Part shown: positions 47,846-55,298 of the stretch, piece after piece
Position numbering within the stretch: the stretch's first letter is position 1
Layout of the letters: each line of letters starts with the position of its first letter
DNA from: Gordonia mangrovi
GTDB taxonomy: Bacteria > Actinomycetota > Actinomycetes > Mycobacteriales > Mycobacteriaceae
Assembly: GCF_024734075.1 (NCBI RefSeq)
Contig: NZ_CP102850.1
Location: forward strand, 1,798,001-1,862,000
Direction: 5' to 3'
DNA length: 64,000 bases
Made by a program: the position numbers and the translations under genes
The notes under the pieces: generated by a model
The model's database searches: none
Told to the model about the DNA's origin: nothing
The model's input: the letters and a program-made list of their open reading frames with translations, nothing else

Positions 47846-47894
47846 TGGGCCGGAACCAGCCGGGCGGGCGATCCCCGCCGAGGGTTCCGGCCCA
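47846..47894. terminator. branched hairpin terminator after leuA
   Basis: TGGGCCGGAACC (47846-47857) pairs perfectly with GGTTCCGGCCCA (47883-47894). An inner hairpin GGCGGG/CCCGCC sits in the loop, and TTCTCG follows. It lies 95 nt after the leuA stop. The rest of the 303-bp gap (47751-48053) shows no gene; its right end carries AGGAGGAG before the next ATG. Confidence 0.75.
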
Positions 47895-48053
47895 TTCTCG
47901 TGTGTGGCCCGTTGTCCGGCCCGAGTCATCGGACCCGATGCAATCACCCGTTCCGGATGACCGGCCCGGGACGGTTGTCACACACAATCGAAGGTATCCA
48001 CGATCAGGTCGTCTCAACGACCTCGAACCCATCCCCCCGGCGAGGAGGAGCGC

Positions 48054-48506
48054 ATGGTGGCCTCGACCGGACACGAACCGTGCGAGCTGGGTCCGATCGA
48101 CTATCTCGTCATCGAACTTCCCCAGGGCACAACGACTCTGACCGAGCAGATGACCGACCAGATCATCCGCTCGGTGTCGGATCGCACGCTGCGCATCCTC
48201 GAGTTGCTCATCGTCGAACGCGATGGCGCCGGCGACCTCACGGTCACCGAGTTCGAGGAATTGACCGACCGGGGATTACGCGGACTGGACGCATCGCTGG
48301 TGGAGATACTCGCCGGTGAGGATGTGCACAATCTGGCCAGTGCGATCGCGCCGGGCCGGTGTGCGGTGGTGATCGTGTGGGAATACCTGACGGCGACCTC
48401 CTTCACCGCAGCCGTTCGCGCGTCCGGGGCAACGCTGGTGGCGCAGGGGCGCATTCCCGCCCAGGCGATCGCGGCCACCCTGCGGGGCGACGACGAGGAC
48501 GCCTGA
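48054..48506 (+). CDS. DUF6325-like small cytoplasmic protein
   Basis: A 150-residue acidic protein. The sequence pattern GPIDYLVIELPQG...DRTLRILELLIVERDGAGDLTVTEFEEL...IAPGRCAVVIVWEYLTATSFTAAVRASGATLVAQGRIPAQAI is that of DUF6325/DUF1269-like ferredoxin-fold proteins. These are often encoded beside SHOCT-domain or small membrane proteins and of unknown function. ATG 48054 follows AGGAGGAG. It converges with the large LuxR-type regulator, 8 nt between stops. A stress role is often guessed for the family but nothing here demonstrates it. Confidence 0.75.
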   Translation: MVASTGHEPCELGPIDYLVIELPQGTTTLTEQMTDQIIRSVSDRTLRILELLIVERDGAGDLTVTEFEELTDRGLRGLDASLVEILAGEDVHNLASAIAPGRCAVVIVWEYLTATSFTAAVRASGATLVAQGRIPAQAIAATLRGDDEDA

Positions 48507-48514
48507 GCCGAACC

Positions 48515-51187
48515 TCAGATCAGGTGGCACTCCTTCGCCCGGTCCACCGCGTCCCGGCGGGAGGACACCCCGAGCTTGCGGTAGATCGACTGCTGGTGGG
48601 TCTTCACCGTGTTCACCGATACGAACAGATCCGCGGCGATCTCGGCTGCCTTGTACATCGTCGGCAGGTAGCGCAGCACCATCAACTCGCGGTCGGTCAG
48701 CGATTCCATCGGCGGCGGCACAGCGGATGTCGCCTCCACCATCTGACCTCGACCACAGACACCGATCAGCTCACGCAGGAACTCCGGCTCGTCGGTGGTC
48801 GTGTGGTCCAGGCGGGTGAGCAACCCGGCCGTCCACGGCCCACCGGCCACGAACGGCCGAATCTGTCGCACCGGCGCCGCCAGCCGTACCGCCGTCGCCA
48901 GGTGTTCCAGCGCCACCGACTCCCGGTGCAGCCGAGCCCAGGCCACGGCTGAGAGCAGTTCGGCCTCGACCGCCTGCAGCCGGTGCGGTGCGAACCCGGC
49001 CGTGAGGCCCAGCGCGTCGATCGCCGCTGCGGGCCGGTCGGCCGCCAGATGCGCCTTGGCCAGCACGACGCGCGTCAACGCACCGGAGTAGGTGGCCGCC
49101 GACGACGACTCCCCCAGGAAGGCGATCACGGATTCGGCCTCGCCCATCAGGATTCGTGTCTCCGCGACCACCACCTCGTGCCAGCTGCACAGCAGCGCAG
49201 GCAGCCCGGACGACATCTGCCGGGCTGCCTCGAGGCGCCGGCATGCCGCGCGTGCCCCGTACGCGTCGGCCCGGAGAACCGCGATACCCGCGGCGGCGGC
49301 CTCGACGATCAGCAGTGCTGCGATGTCACACCCCGGACCGACGGCGCGGCGTCCCATCCATACCGCCCGGTCGGCGGCATCGAGATCATTGCGTTCGAGG
49401 TGCAGCAGTGCCTGCGACGCGTACAGCGCCACCGCTTGTGGCTGCCGCGTCCACCCGTGACCGTCGACCACTACGGTCATCGCAGCGATGCGCTCGGCGA
49501 CCACGGTCAGATCTCCGCGTACCAGATCCGTCAACGCGAGATAGGTCTCGGCGGCCAATGCTGTCAGATCCAGGCCGAGATCCTCTGCGGTGGCGCGACT
49601 TGCCACGAGTTCTCTTGCAGCCGCATCGATATCACCACGGTGAAACAGCCCGATCCCTCGATTGTTGCGAGCCAGCAGCGCGTAGGCCTGGGCCGCGGGG
49701 ACCTCGACGCGGGATGCCTGCGCCACCAGCGCCAGCACGTCGTCGCAGCGGTCGATCAGTTCGAGCAGCCGACTGGTGCGCGCGGTGACCATACGGGTCA
49801 GCGCGATCAGTATCCGCGAACCCGGCGACGAACGGTGAGGGTCGGCATCCAGAAGCCGACCGGCATCCTCGGCACTGCGCGACATCTCGGCGAAGTCACC
49901 GCGGTGATAGCAGAGGACAGCTGTGGCCAGCAGGGTATCGGCGGTGGGTCGGCGCGCCGCCTCCGTCGCCGCCGCCTCGAGTTCGGCGGCCAGCGACGAT
50001 GCCTGTGGGGACACCACCAGCGGGCCGGCCACGTTGCCGAGCACGGCGGTCACGTCGTGCCAGGCACCGGCCCGGGCGAAGTGGCCGATCGCGGCGATCG
50101 GGTCACCGTTGTCCACCCACCAGCGCGCCGCACGACTGTGCAGATCGGCGGGCGCATCCGGATTCTCGGCGCCGAGCCGATAGACGAGCAGTTCCCGGAA
50201 CAGCGGATGGTAGGCGTACCAATCGGGTCGGTCGGCCAGTCGCACGGTCAGCACGTTGCCGGCAACCAGGTTGTCGAGGACCCGGCGACTGTCCACCCGC
50301 CCGGTCAGCGCGTGGGCCAACGACGGTGTGATGGTCTCCACGACCGACGTCGCCAGCAGGAATCTGCGGTCGGTCGGGGCAAGGTCCTCGAGCACCTCTT
50401 CCAGCAGATAGGCCGCCACAAGTTCGTTCTGCCCGGTGAGTCGCGGGGTCGTGACATGGCCGAGGTCGTCGCGCGCGCTGAGCACCGCCAGGCGCAGTCC
50501 GGTCGCCCATCCCTGGGTTCGCTCGAGGAGCGCATCGACGTCGGCGGCGGTGAAATCGGTGCCGACGCACCTACCGAACTCGACGACGTCGTCGGCGGTG
50601 AACTGCAGGTCACGCGTGGTGATCTCGGTGAGCCGGCCGTCGAGCCGCACCCGCTGGAGCCGCAACTCGGCCGCCGTACGGGTGATGAGGATCAGTCGCA
50701 GCCGCTCGGGTTGGCGCGCGATCAGATGGCGGATCGAATGCATGACCTCGGGCGCGCGGATGCGGTGCAGATCGTCGAGGACCAGCGTCACCGGGGCAGG
50801 TGCGGCGGCGATCCCGTCGATGATCAGATCCACCTCGGACTCGGCGAATGCCATGGCGGGCGCGATGTCGTGGAGTCCGCTCGGCCCGGTCGGCGCACCG
50901 GCGGCACCGAGCGCGCCGAGCACGTCGTTCCAGAAGCCGCGAAGCCCACCGCGCTCGCCGACCGCGAGCCACGCGACCGGACCGTCGACGGCCCGTCGCT
51001 GTAGCCACGCCGAGACGGCGAGCGTTTTCCCATACCCGGGACCGGCCGCGACCACAGCGACATCGCCGGGCCCGCACGCGGTCAGGGCGTCGTCGAGCCG
51101 GGCCCGATGGACGTAGGTCGGCGGCAGGGCGGGCCGGGCAGTACGTAGCCGCAACCTCGGCGACAGTCGACCTCTCGGCGTGTCCAC
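48515..51187 (-). CDS. large ATP-binding LuxR-family regulator (MalT-like)
   Basis: An 890-residue signal-transduction ATPase of the MalT/LAL type. The P-loop AAGPGYGKT is at about residues 46-54, Walker B LVLDDLHR at about 132-139, then a winged-helix/arm region, a long helical TPR-like sensor (about 370-780), and a C-terminal LuxR helix-turn-helix (LTDRELMVLRYLPTMYKAAE...VSVNTVKTHQQSIYRKLGV). Such proteins activate transcription when ATP and an inducer are bound. GTG 51187 is preferred; the open frame to 51331 adds residues of poor quality. The target is unknown; no obvious regulon gene is adjacent. Confidence 0.85.
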   Translation of the reverse strand: MDTPRGRLSPRLRLRTARPALPPTYVHRARLDDALTACGPGDVAVVAAGPGYGKTLAVSAWLQRRAVDGPVAWLAVGERGGLRGFWNDVLGALGAAGAPTGPSGLHDIAPAMAFAESEVDLIIDGIAAAPAPVTLVLDDLHRIRAPEVMHSIRHLIARQPERLRLILITRTAAELRLQRVRLDGRLTEITTRDLQFTADDVVEFGRCVGTDFTAADVDALLERTQGWATGLRLAVLSARDDLGHVTTPRLTGQNELVAAYLLEEVLEDLAPTDRRFLLATSVVETITPSLAHALTGRVDSRRVLDNLVAGNVLTVRLADRPDWYAYHPLFRELLVYRLGAENPDAPADLHSRAARWWVDNGDPIAAIGHFARAGAWHDVTAVLGNVAGPLVVSPQASSLAAELEAAATEAARRPTADTLLATAVLCYHRGDFAEMSRSAEDAGRLLDADPHRSSPGSRILIALTRMVTARTSRLLELIDRCDDVLALVAQASRVEVPAAQAYALLARNNRGIGLFHRGDIDAAARELVASRATAEDLGLDLTALAAETYLALTDLVRGDLTVVAERIAAMTVVVDGHGWTRQPQAVALYASQALLHLERNDLDAADRAVWMGRRAVGPGCDIAALLIVEAAAAGIAVLRADAYGARAACRRLEAARQMSSGLPALLCSWHEVVVAETRILMGEAESVIAFLGESSSAATYSGALTRVVLAKAHLAADRPAAAIDALGLTAGFAPHRLQAVEAELLSAVAWARLHRESVALEHLATAVRLAAPVRQIRPFVAGGPWTAGLLTRLDHTTTDEPEFLRELIGVCGRGQMVEATSAVPPPMESLTDRELMVLRYLPTMYKAAEIAADLFVSVNTVKTHQQSIYRKLGVSSRRDAVDRAKECHLI

Positions 51188-51352
51188 GCGGCACCCACTC
51201 CGTGTCAACCCCGACCCGACCTCGGGGACCCTCGAGAAGATGATATCGGCAAGCAGACCCACGGGCGAGTGATCATCCGGCCGGGATGAGCACCCTGACC
51301 ACGCTGACCTGGCATCATCGAGGGCGACCACCGCTCGAGGGAGGCGATCTCA

Positions 51353-51508
51353 ATGCCTATGCGTCACGGCCGGTTCACCCGGCGTGCAGTGATCGGACAC
51401 CCCGTCGTCCGATCACCCGCACCCATCGACTCGGCGTCGTTGGTGGCAAAGGGGGTGGCCCGCCGCAAGGCCCGCGACGGCCACGGCGCGACCGACCGAT
51501 CCGACTGA
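51353..51508 (+). CDS. small basic protein candidate
   Basis: A 51-residue frame, MPMRHGRFTRRAVIGHPVVR at the start and rich in Arg, Ala and His throughout. ATG 51353 is preceded by GGGAGG (51340-51345) at 7-nt spacing, and third positions are GC-rich, which supports translation. No homologous family is recognised. It sits in the 324-bp gap between the LuxR regulator (divergent) and the membrane protein that converges on it, ending 3 nt from that gene's stop. The rest of the gap shows nothing else. Confidence 0.45.
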   Translation: MPMRHGRFTRRAVIGHPVVRSPAPIDSASLVAKGVARRKARDGHGATDRSD

Positions 51509-51511
51509 GCG

Positions 51512-52954
51512 CTACTGCGCGGCCTCGACCTGCCGGTCCCGCCGGGCCGGCCGCATCGCGATCTCGAGCGCCGCGAGCACCAGGCAGGTGATCACGACCG
51601 TCCAGATCACCACCAGCCCCGTCGGATAGGACCAGAACATCAAGATCAAGGCGGCCGCGACCACGACGGCGATGCGTACCGGAATCCGTGCCTGATACAG
51701 CGCCTGTTCGACGGCGTTGGGTTCGCGTTGTTTGCGTCGTGCGTCCAGCGCCCCGATGCCACCACTGAAGCCGCGCCGGACAGCCTGCGCGGACCGGGAC
51801 CCGCCGGCGAAGAACACGACGACGGCCACCACCAGCGCGGCCACGGCCACCGCCCGCAACGCCAGCCGCAGCGGGTTGACGACGGTATCGAAGATCGCCC
51901 GGGCGGCATCCGGTGCGAGTACGTCGGCGGGGATCTCACTCATGTACACCGCGCGCCCGATGAGCAGCCCGATCGCCAACACGAGCATGGCGACGGCAAT
52001 CGAGATCGCGACAGCCGCGGTCATCCGTAGCCGGCTCCCCGTACCGATCACCAGAATGGCGCCGATCGCGGCGGCGAGCGCCAGCCACGGCAACACGTCG
52101 GCGACCTTGTCCAACGCGTTGACCCAACGTTGCGCATCGGCCAGCTGCGGTGATTCGAACACCACGAAGCTCTTGTCGACCTCGGGGATGTTGTTGGCGA
52201 AGGAGAATCCCCGGTCGGCCAGCCGTTGTTTGACCTGTTCGATGATCGGGCCGAGCTCGATGCTGATGGTGCCGTTGGGGTCGACCTCGACGGCGCCGCG
52301 CTCGGTGTCGCCGGTGAGGACGGCGACCACCGACTGGTGTGCGGCGCGGTTGGCTGCCATCCACAGTTGTTCGAATTCGTTGGACTGCACGAATCGGCTG
52401 ACCGTCTGCTGGATGAACGATTCCGCCTGGTTGGCCAGGACCGGGGCCAGCCCCACAACGGTCTGATCGAGGCGGGGTCGCTCGGCCGGGGTGAGGTCGA
52501 CGAGCTGCTGCAGGGCGTCCTCGGTGATCTGCCGGATGTCGACCTGCTCATCGATTGCCGCGGTGATCGAGTCGGTGACCTGATTCTGCACCGCGGGATC
52601 GGAGGCGAGCGGTGCCACCGTCGAGACATAGTGGTCGGTGTCGAGGAGTTCGCCGCGCACATAGCGCGTCGTCACCGACAGCAGGGTCAGTACGGCGCAC
52701 AACACCACGAGCACCACCGCGGCGAAACGTCGCCAGAACATGCGACGATGCGGCGCCGGCGCTCGGGTCGCGGTGAGGTCGGCGACCTGCGCCCGTAAAC
52801 GTTCGAGTTCCGCACGCTCGTCGGTGTCGAGTGGGCGCCCTTTTCCGTCGACTGGGCGCTCAGCAGCGGTGCCCGCGGACCGTTCCGCGCCGGCGTCCTC
52901 CGGATGATCGCCACCCGCGTCTGGTTCTGCGCGGTCCCCGGTCGGCTCACTCAC
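51512..52954 (-). CDS. conserved actinobacterial membrane protein
   Basis: A 480-residue protein: acidic disordered N-terminus, short coiled coil (ERAELERLRAQVADL, about 46-60), helix (about 74-95), a roughly 190-residue extracytoplasmic domain (TDHYVSTVAPLASDPAVQNQV onward), and five further helices (about 280-330, 355-385, 425-470). The layout is common in mycolata but the function is unknown; no catalytic motif is visible. GTG 52954 has GCGGAGA upstream. Bases 52826-52862, coding for the N-terminal region, match the dispersed repeat found after acsA, so part of this disordered segment may derive from a repeat insertion. Confidence 0.75.
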   Translation of the reverse strand: MSEPTGDRAEPDAGGDHPEDAGAERSAGTAAERPVDGKGRPLDTDERAELERLRAQVADLTATRAPAPHRRMFWRRFAAVVLVVLCAVLTLLSVTTRYVRGELLDTDHYVSTVAPLASDPAVQNQVTDSITAAIDEQVDIRQITEDALQQLVDLTPAERPRLDQTVVGLAPVLANQAESFIQQTVSRFVQSNEFEQLWMAANRAAHQSVVAVLTGDTERGAVEVDPNGTISIELGPIIEQVKQRLADRGFSFANNIPEVDKSFVVFESPQLADAQRWVNALDKVADVLPWLALAAAIGAILVIGTGSRLRMTAAVAISIAVAMLVLAIGLLIGRAVYMSEIPADVLAPDAARAIFDTVVNPLRLALRAVAVAALVVAVVVFFAGGSRSAQAVRRGFSGGIGALDARRKQREPNAVEQALYQARIPVRIAVVVAAALILMFWSYPTGLVVIWTVVITCLVLAALEIAMRPARRDRQVEAAQ

Positions 52955-53192
52955 GTCATGTCTCCGCTCTGTCGATCCCCGCGAAATCCTCGCACGGCGA
53001 GATCGAACCCGCCGGTCAACGCTCCGACCGTCTCACGCTGTGGACCCGAAGACATCCTCCGTGACGGGTGAATCGGCGACGACGAGACGAAGTCACCCGT
53101 TCCAGGTGATCCCCAGTGGGTTCGCAGCAGGCATGCTGGCCTGACGATCCGTCTGCGGCATCGCCATGCCGCCGCGTTCAAGGAGTGACGAC

Positions 53193-53573
53193 ATGTGGGA
53201 TTCGTTCTGGGATTTCATCTGGTACACGGTGGTGATCTTCATCTTCGTGGCCTATCTGATGATGCTGTTCTGGATCATCAGCGACCTCTTCCGGGATCGG
53301 GCACTGTCCGGCTGGTGGAAAGCCGTGTGGATGGTGTTGCTGATCTTCATCCCGTGGTTGACTGCACTGGTCTACCTGATCGCTCGCGGGCCGGGGATGT
53401 CGCGACGCGCCGCCGAGGCGCAGAGCCAGATGCAGCAGCAGTCCGACGCCTACATCCGGTCGGTGGCCGGTAAGTCGTCGGCCGACCAGATCGCGGATGC
53501 GAAAGCGCTTCTCGACGCCGGCACGATCGATCAGCAGGAGTTCGAGTCGCTCAAGGCCAAGGCGCTGAGCTGA
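53193..53573 (+). CDS. PLDc_N/SHOCT membrane protein
   Basis: A 126-residue protein with two membrane helices (about 10-30 and 43-65) of the phospholipase-D-nuclease N-terminal (cardiolipin-synthase N-terminal-like) type. A linker follows, then a C-terminal SHOCT domain (DQIADAKALLDAGTIDQQEFESLKAKAL). The SHOCT motif is a short oligomerisation helix pair common in actinobacterial membrane proteins. There is no catalytic HKD motif, so it is not an enzyme. ATG 53193 follows AAGGAGTG. It converges with the secreted lipase gene. Function unknown; envelope stress proteins often have this layout. Confidence 0.85.
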   Translation: MWDSFWDFIWYTVVIFIFVAYLMMLFWIISDLFRDRALSGWWKAVWMVLLIFIPWLTALVYLIARGPGMSRRAAEAQSQMQQQSDAYIRSVAGKSSADQIADAKALLDAGTIDQQEFESLKAKALS

Positions 53574-53604
53574 CCGCGACGGCCCCCCAACCGGGTGATC
53601 CGCG

Positions 53605-53654
53605 ACCCGGTGATCCCCAACCCGGGTGCGGTCATCCGGCGGGGATCACCCGGT
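53605..53654. terminator. inverted repeat between PLDc_N/SHOCT gene and lipase
   Basis: ACCCGGTGATCCCC (53605-53618) pairs with GGGGATCACCCGGT (53641-53654) at 13 of 14 positions, 22-nt loop. The right arm lies inside the last codons of the lipase gene. A further CCGGGTGATCC copy at 53591 repeats the motif directly. It may be a terminator for the converging genes, but there is no T-run. Confidence 0.4.
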
Positions 53655-54777
53655 CCAGGAAGTCCAGGACATCGTCCATTCCGCCGTCGGCACGCAGGTC
53701 GGTGTGATCGGTGTTGATCGTCTCGAGCTCATAGTCGGTGCCGGCCTCACGGAACTCGCGCAACAAGCGAAGGGTCATCGGGATGGGCACGGTGATATCG
53801 CGCAGTCCGTGCACAATGAGGATCGGTCCGCCTTGCTCGGCCACCGGCACCGTCATGTAGTCGCGGAGAGCGTCCCGAAAGGCGTCGTCGCCGAGTGGCT
53901 TCGACAACAGCGCGTCCGGCCGTTTGCCGTCGAGGATCGACTCCCAGTTCGGACCGCACGATCGACCCACCTCGTCGACGGCACGCTTGCCGAAATCGGA
54001 GAGGTAGGACGCCACGTCGACATCCTGCTGATTGGCCGACATCCCGGCCAGGATGGCCGCGAGCGGTCCCGACATCGCCCGGGGCAACGCGGGGATACCG
54101 GGGCGCATCAACCAGATGACGTCCTCGAAGTTCGATGCCGGGGCCAACGCCGCCGTGCCGCGGAAGTCCAGTTCGGGCGCATATCTGTCGGCGTAGTGGC
54201 CCGCCGCCAATGCGGCATGGCCACCCTGCGATGATCCGGCCGCCGCCCACGTGTCCGAGAGCCCGATGACCACGGTGCGGGCGGCTTTGACGATGTCGAT
54301 GACGGCGGTCGCCTCCGACCGGGTGTGCAGGTAGGCGTGTGGGCCGAGCGAGTCCGGGCCGAGCCCGATGTAGTCGGTGGCCACCACCGCATACCCCGCG
54401 TCGGTGAGCGCTTCGACCACCGGCGCCGTCGACCGGATCAGATCGTCGGAGTCCGCGAGCCCACAGCTCTCCCCGAGTCCGGAGGTGCCATGTGCCCACG
54501 AGACGACCGGCCATCCGTCGCGGGGCCGCGGACCGTCGGGGAGCCGGACGATGCCGCTCGCGGGTACCACGGCACCGCGCGCGTCCTTGGTCAGATACGA
54601 CAGCCGCACGACACGGTCCAGACCGCCCCACTGCCCCAGCTGGGAGAGCGCGATCGCCCGACCCGGCTCACCGATGGCCGAGTGCGCGGCGGCGTATGGT
54701 GCGCCGACCAGCGCAGACGCCACCAGGGCCACGGCACTCAGCAGTACGAACGGTGTCGAGTATCGGAATCGACGCAC
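53632..54777 (-). CDS. secreted lipase/esterase (LIP family)
   Basis: A 381-residue exported alpha/beta-hydrolase. Signal peptide about residues 1-31 (hydrophobic LLSAVALVASALVG, AYAAAH-like cleavage). Motifs are WAHGTSGLGESC (oxyanion region with family cysteine), VATDYIGLGPDS, nucleophile elbow AAGSSQGGHAAL (S183), SCGPNWES and ILIVHGLRDITVP (catalytic Asp), with histidine in INTDHTDLRAD. It is distant from the lipase at 36801 but of the same secretory-lipase type. GTG 54777 lacks a good ribosome site. It likely cleaves short-chain esters or cell-envelope lipids; substrate unknown. Confidence 0.87.
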   Translation of the reverse strand: MRRFRYSTPFVLLSAVALVASALVGAPYAAAHSAIGEPGRAIALSQLGQWGGLDRVVRLSYLTKDARGAVVPASGIVRLPDGPRPRDGWPVVSWAHGTSGLGESCGLADSDDLIRSTAPVVEALTDAGYAVVATDYIGLGPDSLGPHAYLHTRSEATAVIDIVKAARTVVIGLSDTWAAAGSSQGGHAALAAGHYADRYAPELDFRGTAALAPASNFEDVIWLMRPGIPALPRAMSGPLAAILAGMSANQQDVDVASYLSDFGKRAVDEVGRSCGPNWESILDGKRPDALLSKPLGDDAFRDALRDYMTVPVAEQGGPILIVHGLRDITVPIPMTLRLLREFREAGTDYELETINTDHTDLRADGGMDDVLDFLDRVIPAG

Positions 54778-55012
54778 GTGTCACACACCGTCCGTGGATG
54801 TAGGGCTCCCAACCATCAGCGGCTGCGGGACTCCTCCGTTCGGACAATGCGTCACATGGCCACAGTAGCGATGGCCTGCGCCGTCGCTCTGGTGGCGGTG
54901 TTCGACCCCAGGGCCCTCCCGTGAGATGCGCGTCACAGGTACGCTCGCGCGAGTAGTCCGGACACACTGCGCAGGGACACACCGCGCACCGGCCAACCGA
55001 GGTGAGGACCGT

Positions 55013-55168
55013 ATGAACCGACCGAAGACGCGTCTGAACTGCCCGTGCGGCGAGGCGATGAAGGGCACCGACGAGGACGATCTGGTGCAGAAGGTCCGCG
55101 AGCATCTCAAGGAGAATCACCCGGGGCACGACTACAGCCGCGACGAGATCTTGTTCATGGCGTATTGA
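55013..55168 (+). CDS. DUF1059 small protein
   Basis: A 51-residue protein of the DUF1059 family (predicted small metal-binding proteins). It carries the CPCGEAMKG motif near the N-terminus and the helical VREHLKENHPGHDYSRDEIL, whose cysteines and histidines could bind zinc. ATG 55013 follows GGTGAGGA. It precedes the trypsin-nuclease fusion gene by 130 bp on the same strand. Its 3' end lies in a set of imperfect 17-bp repeats that continue beyond the stop. Function unknown. Confidence 0.85.
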   Translation: MNRPKTRLNCPCGEAMKGTDEDDLVQKVREHLKENHPGHDYSRDEILFMAY

Positions 55169-55210
55169 CCTTGTTCGTGGCGTCTCGACCGTAGTTCGTG
55201 GCGTCTCGAC
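55153..55210. repeat. three tandem 17-bp imperfect repeats
   Basis: GTTCGTGGCGTCTCGAC occurs at 55173-55189 and 55194-55210, exactly repeated with a 21-bp period. A diverged copy GTTCATGGCGTATTGAC occurs at 55153-55169, overlapping the last codons and stop of the DUF1059 gene. Slippage or duplication of the gene end is the simplest explanation. Confidence 0.65.
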
Positions 55211-55298
55211 GCAACGTGATTGGGGTAGTGCGCTACGCATGTGGCGCGGCGCAGACTCCGCGATCCTGGGGATCACACCCGATCCGGAGGTTGCGGTC

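Noticed and set aside
48983-51004. A 673-codon plus-strand frame
   Set aside because: Antisense to the MalT-like regulator, whose P-loop and LuxR helix-turn-helix are unmistakable.
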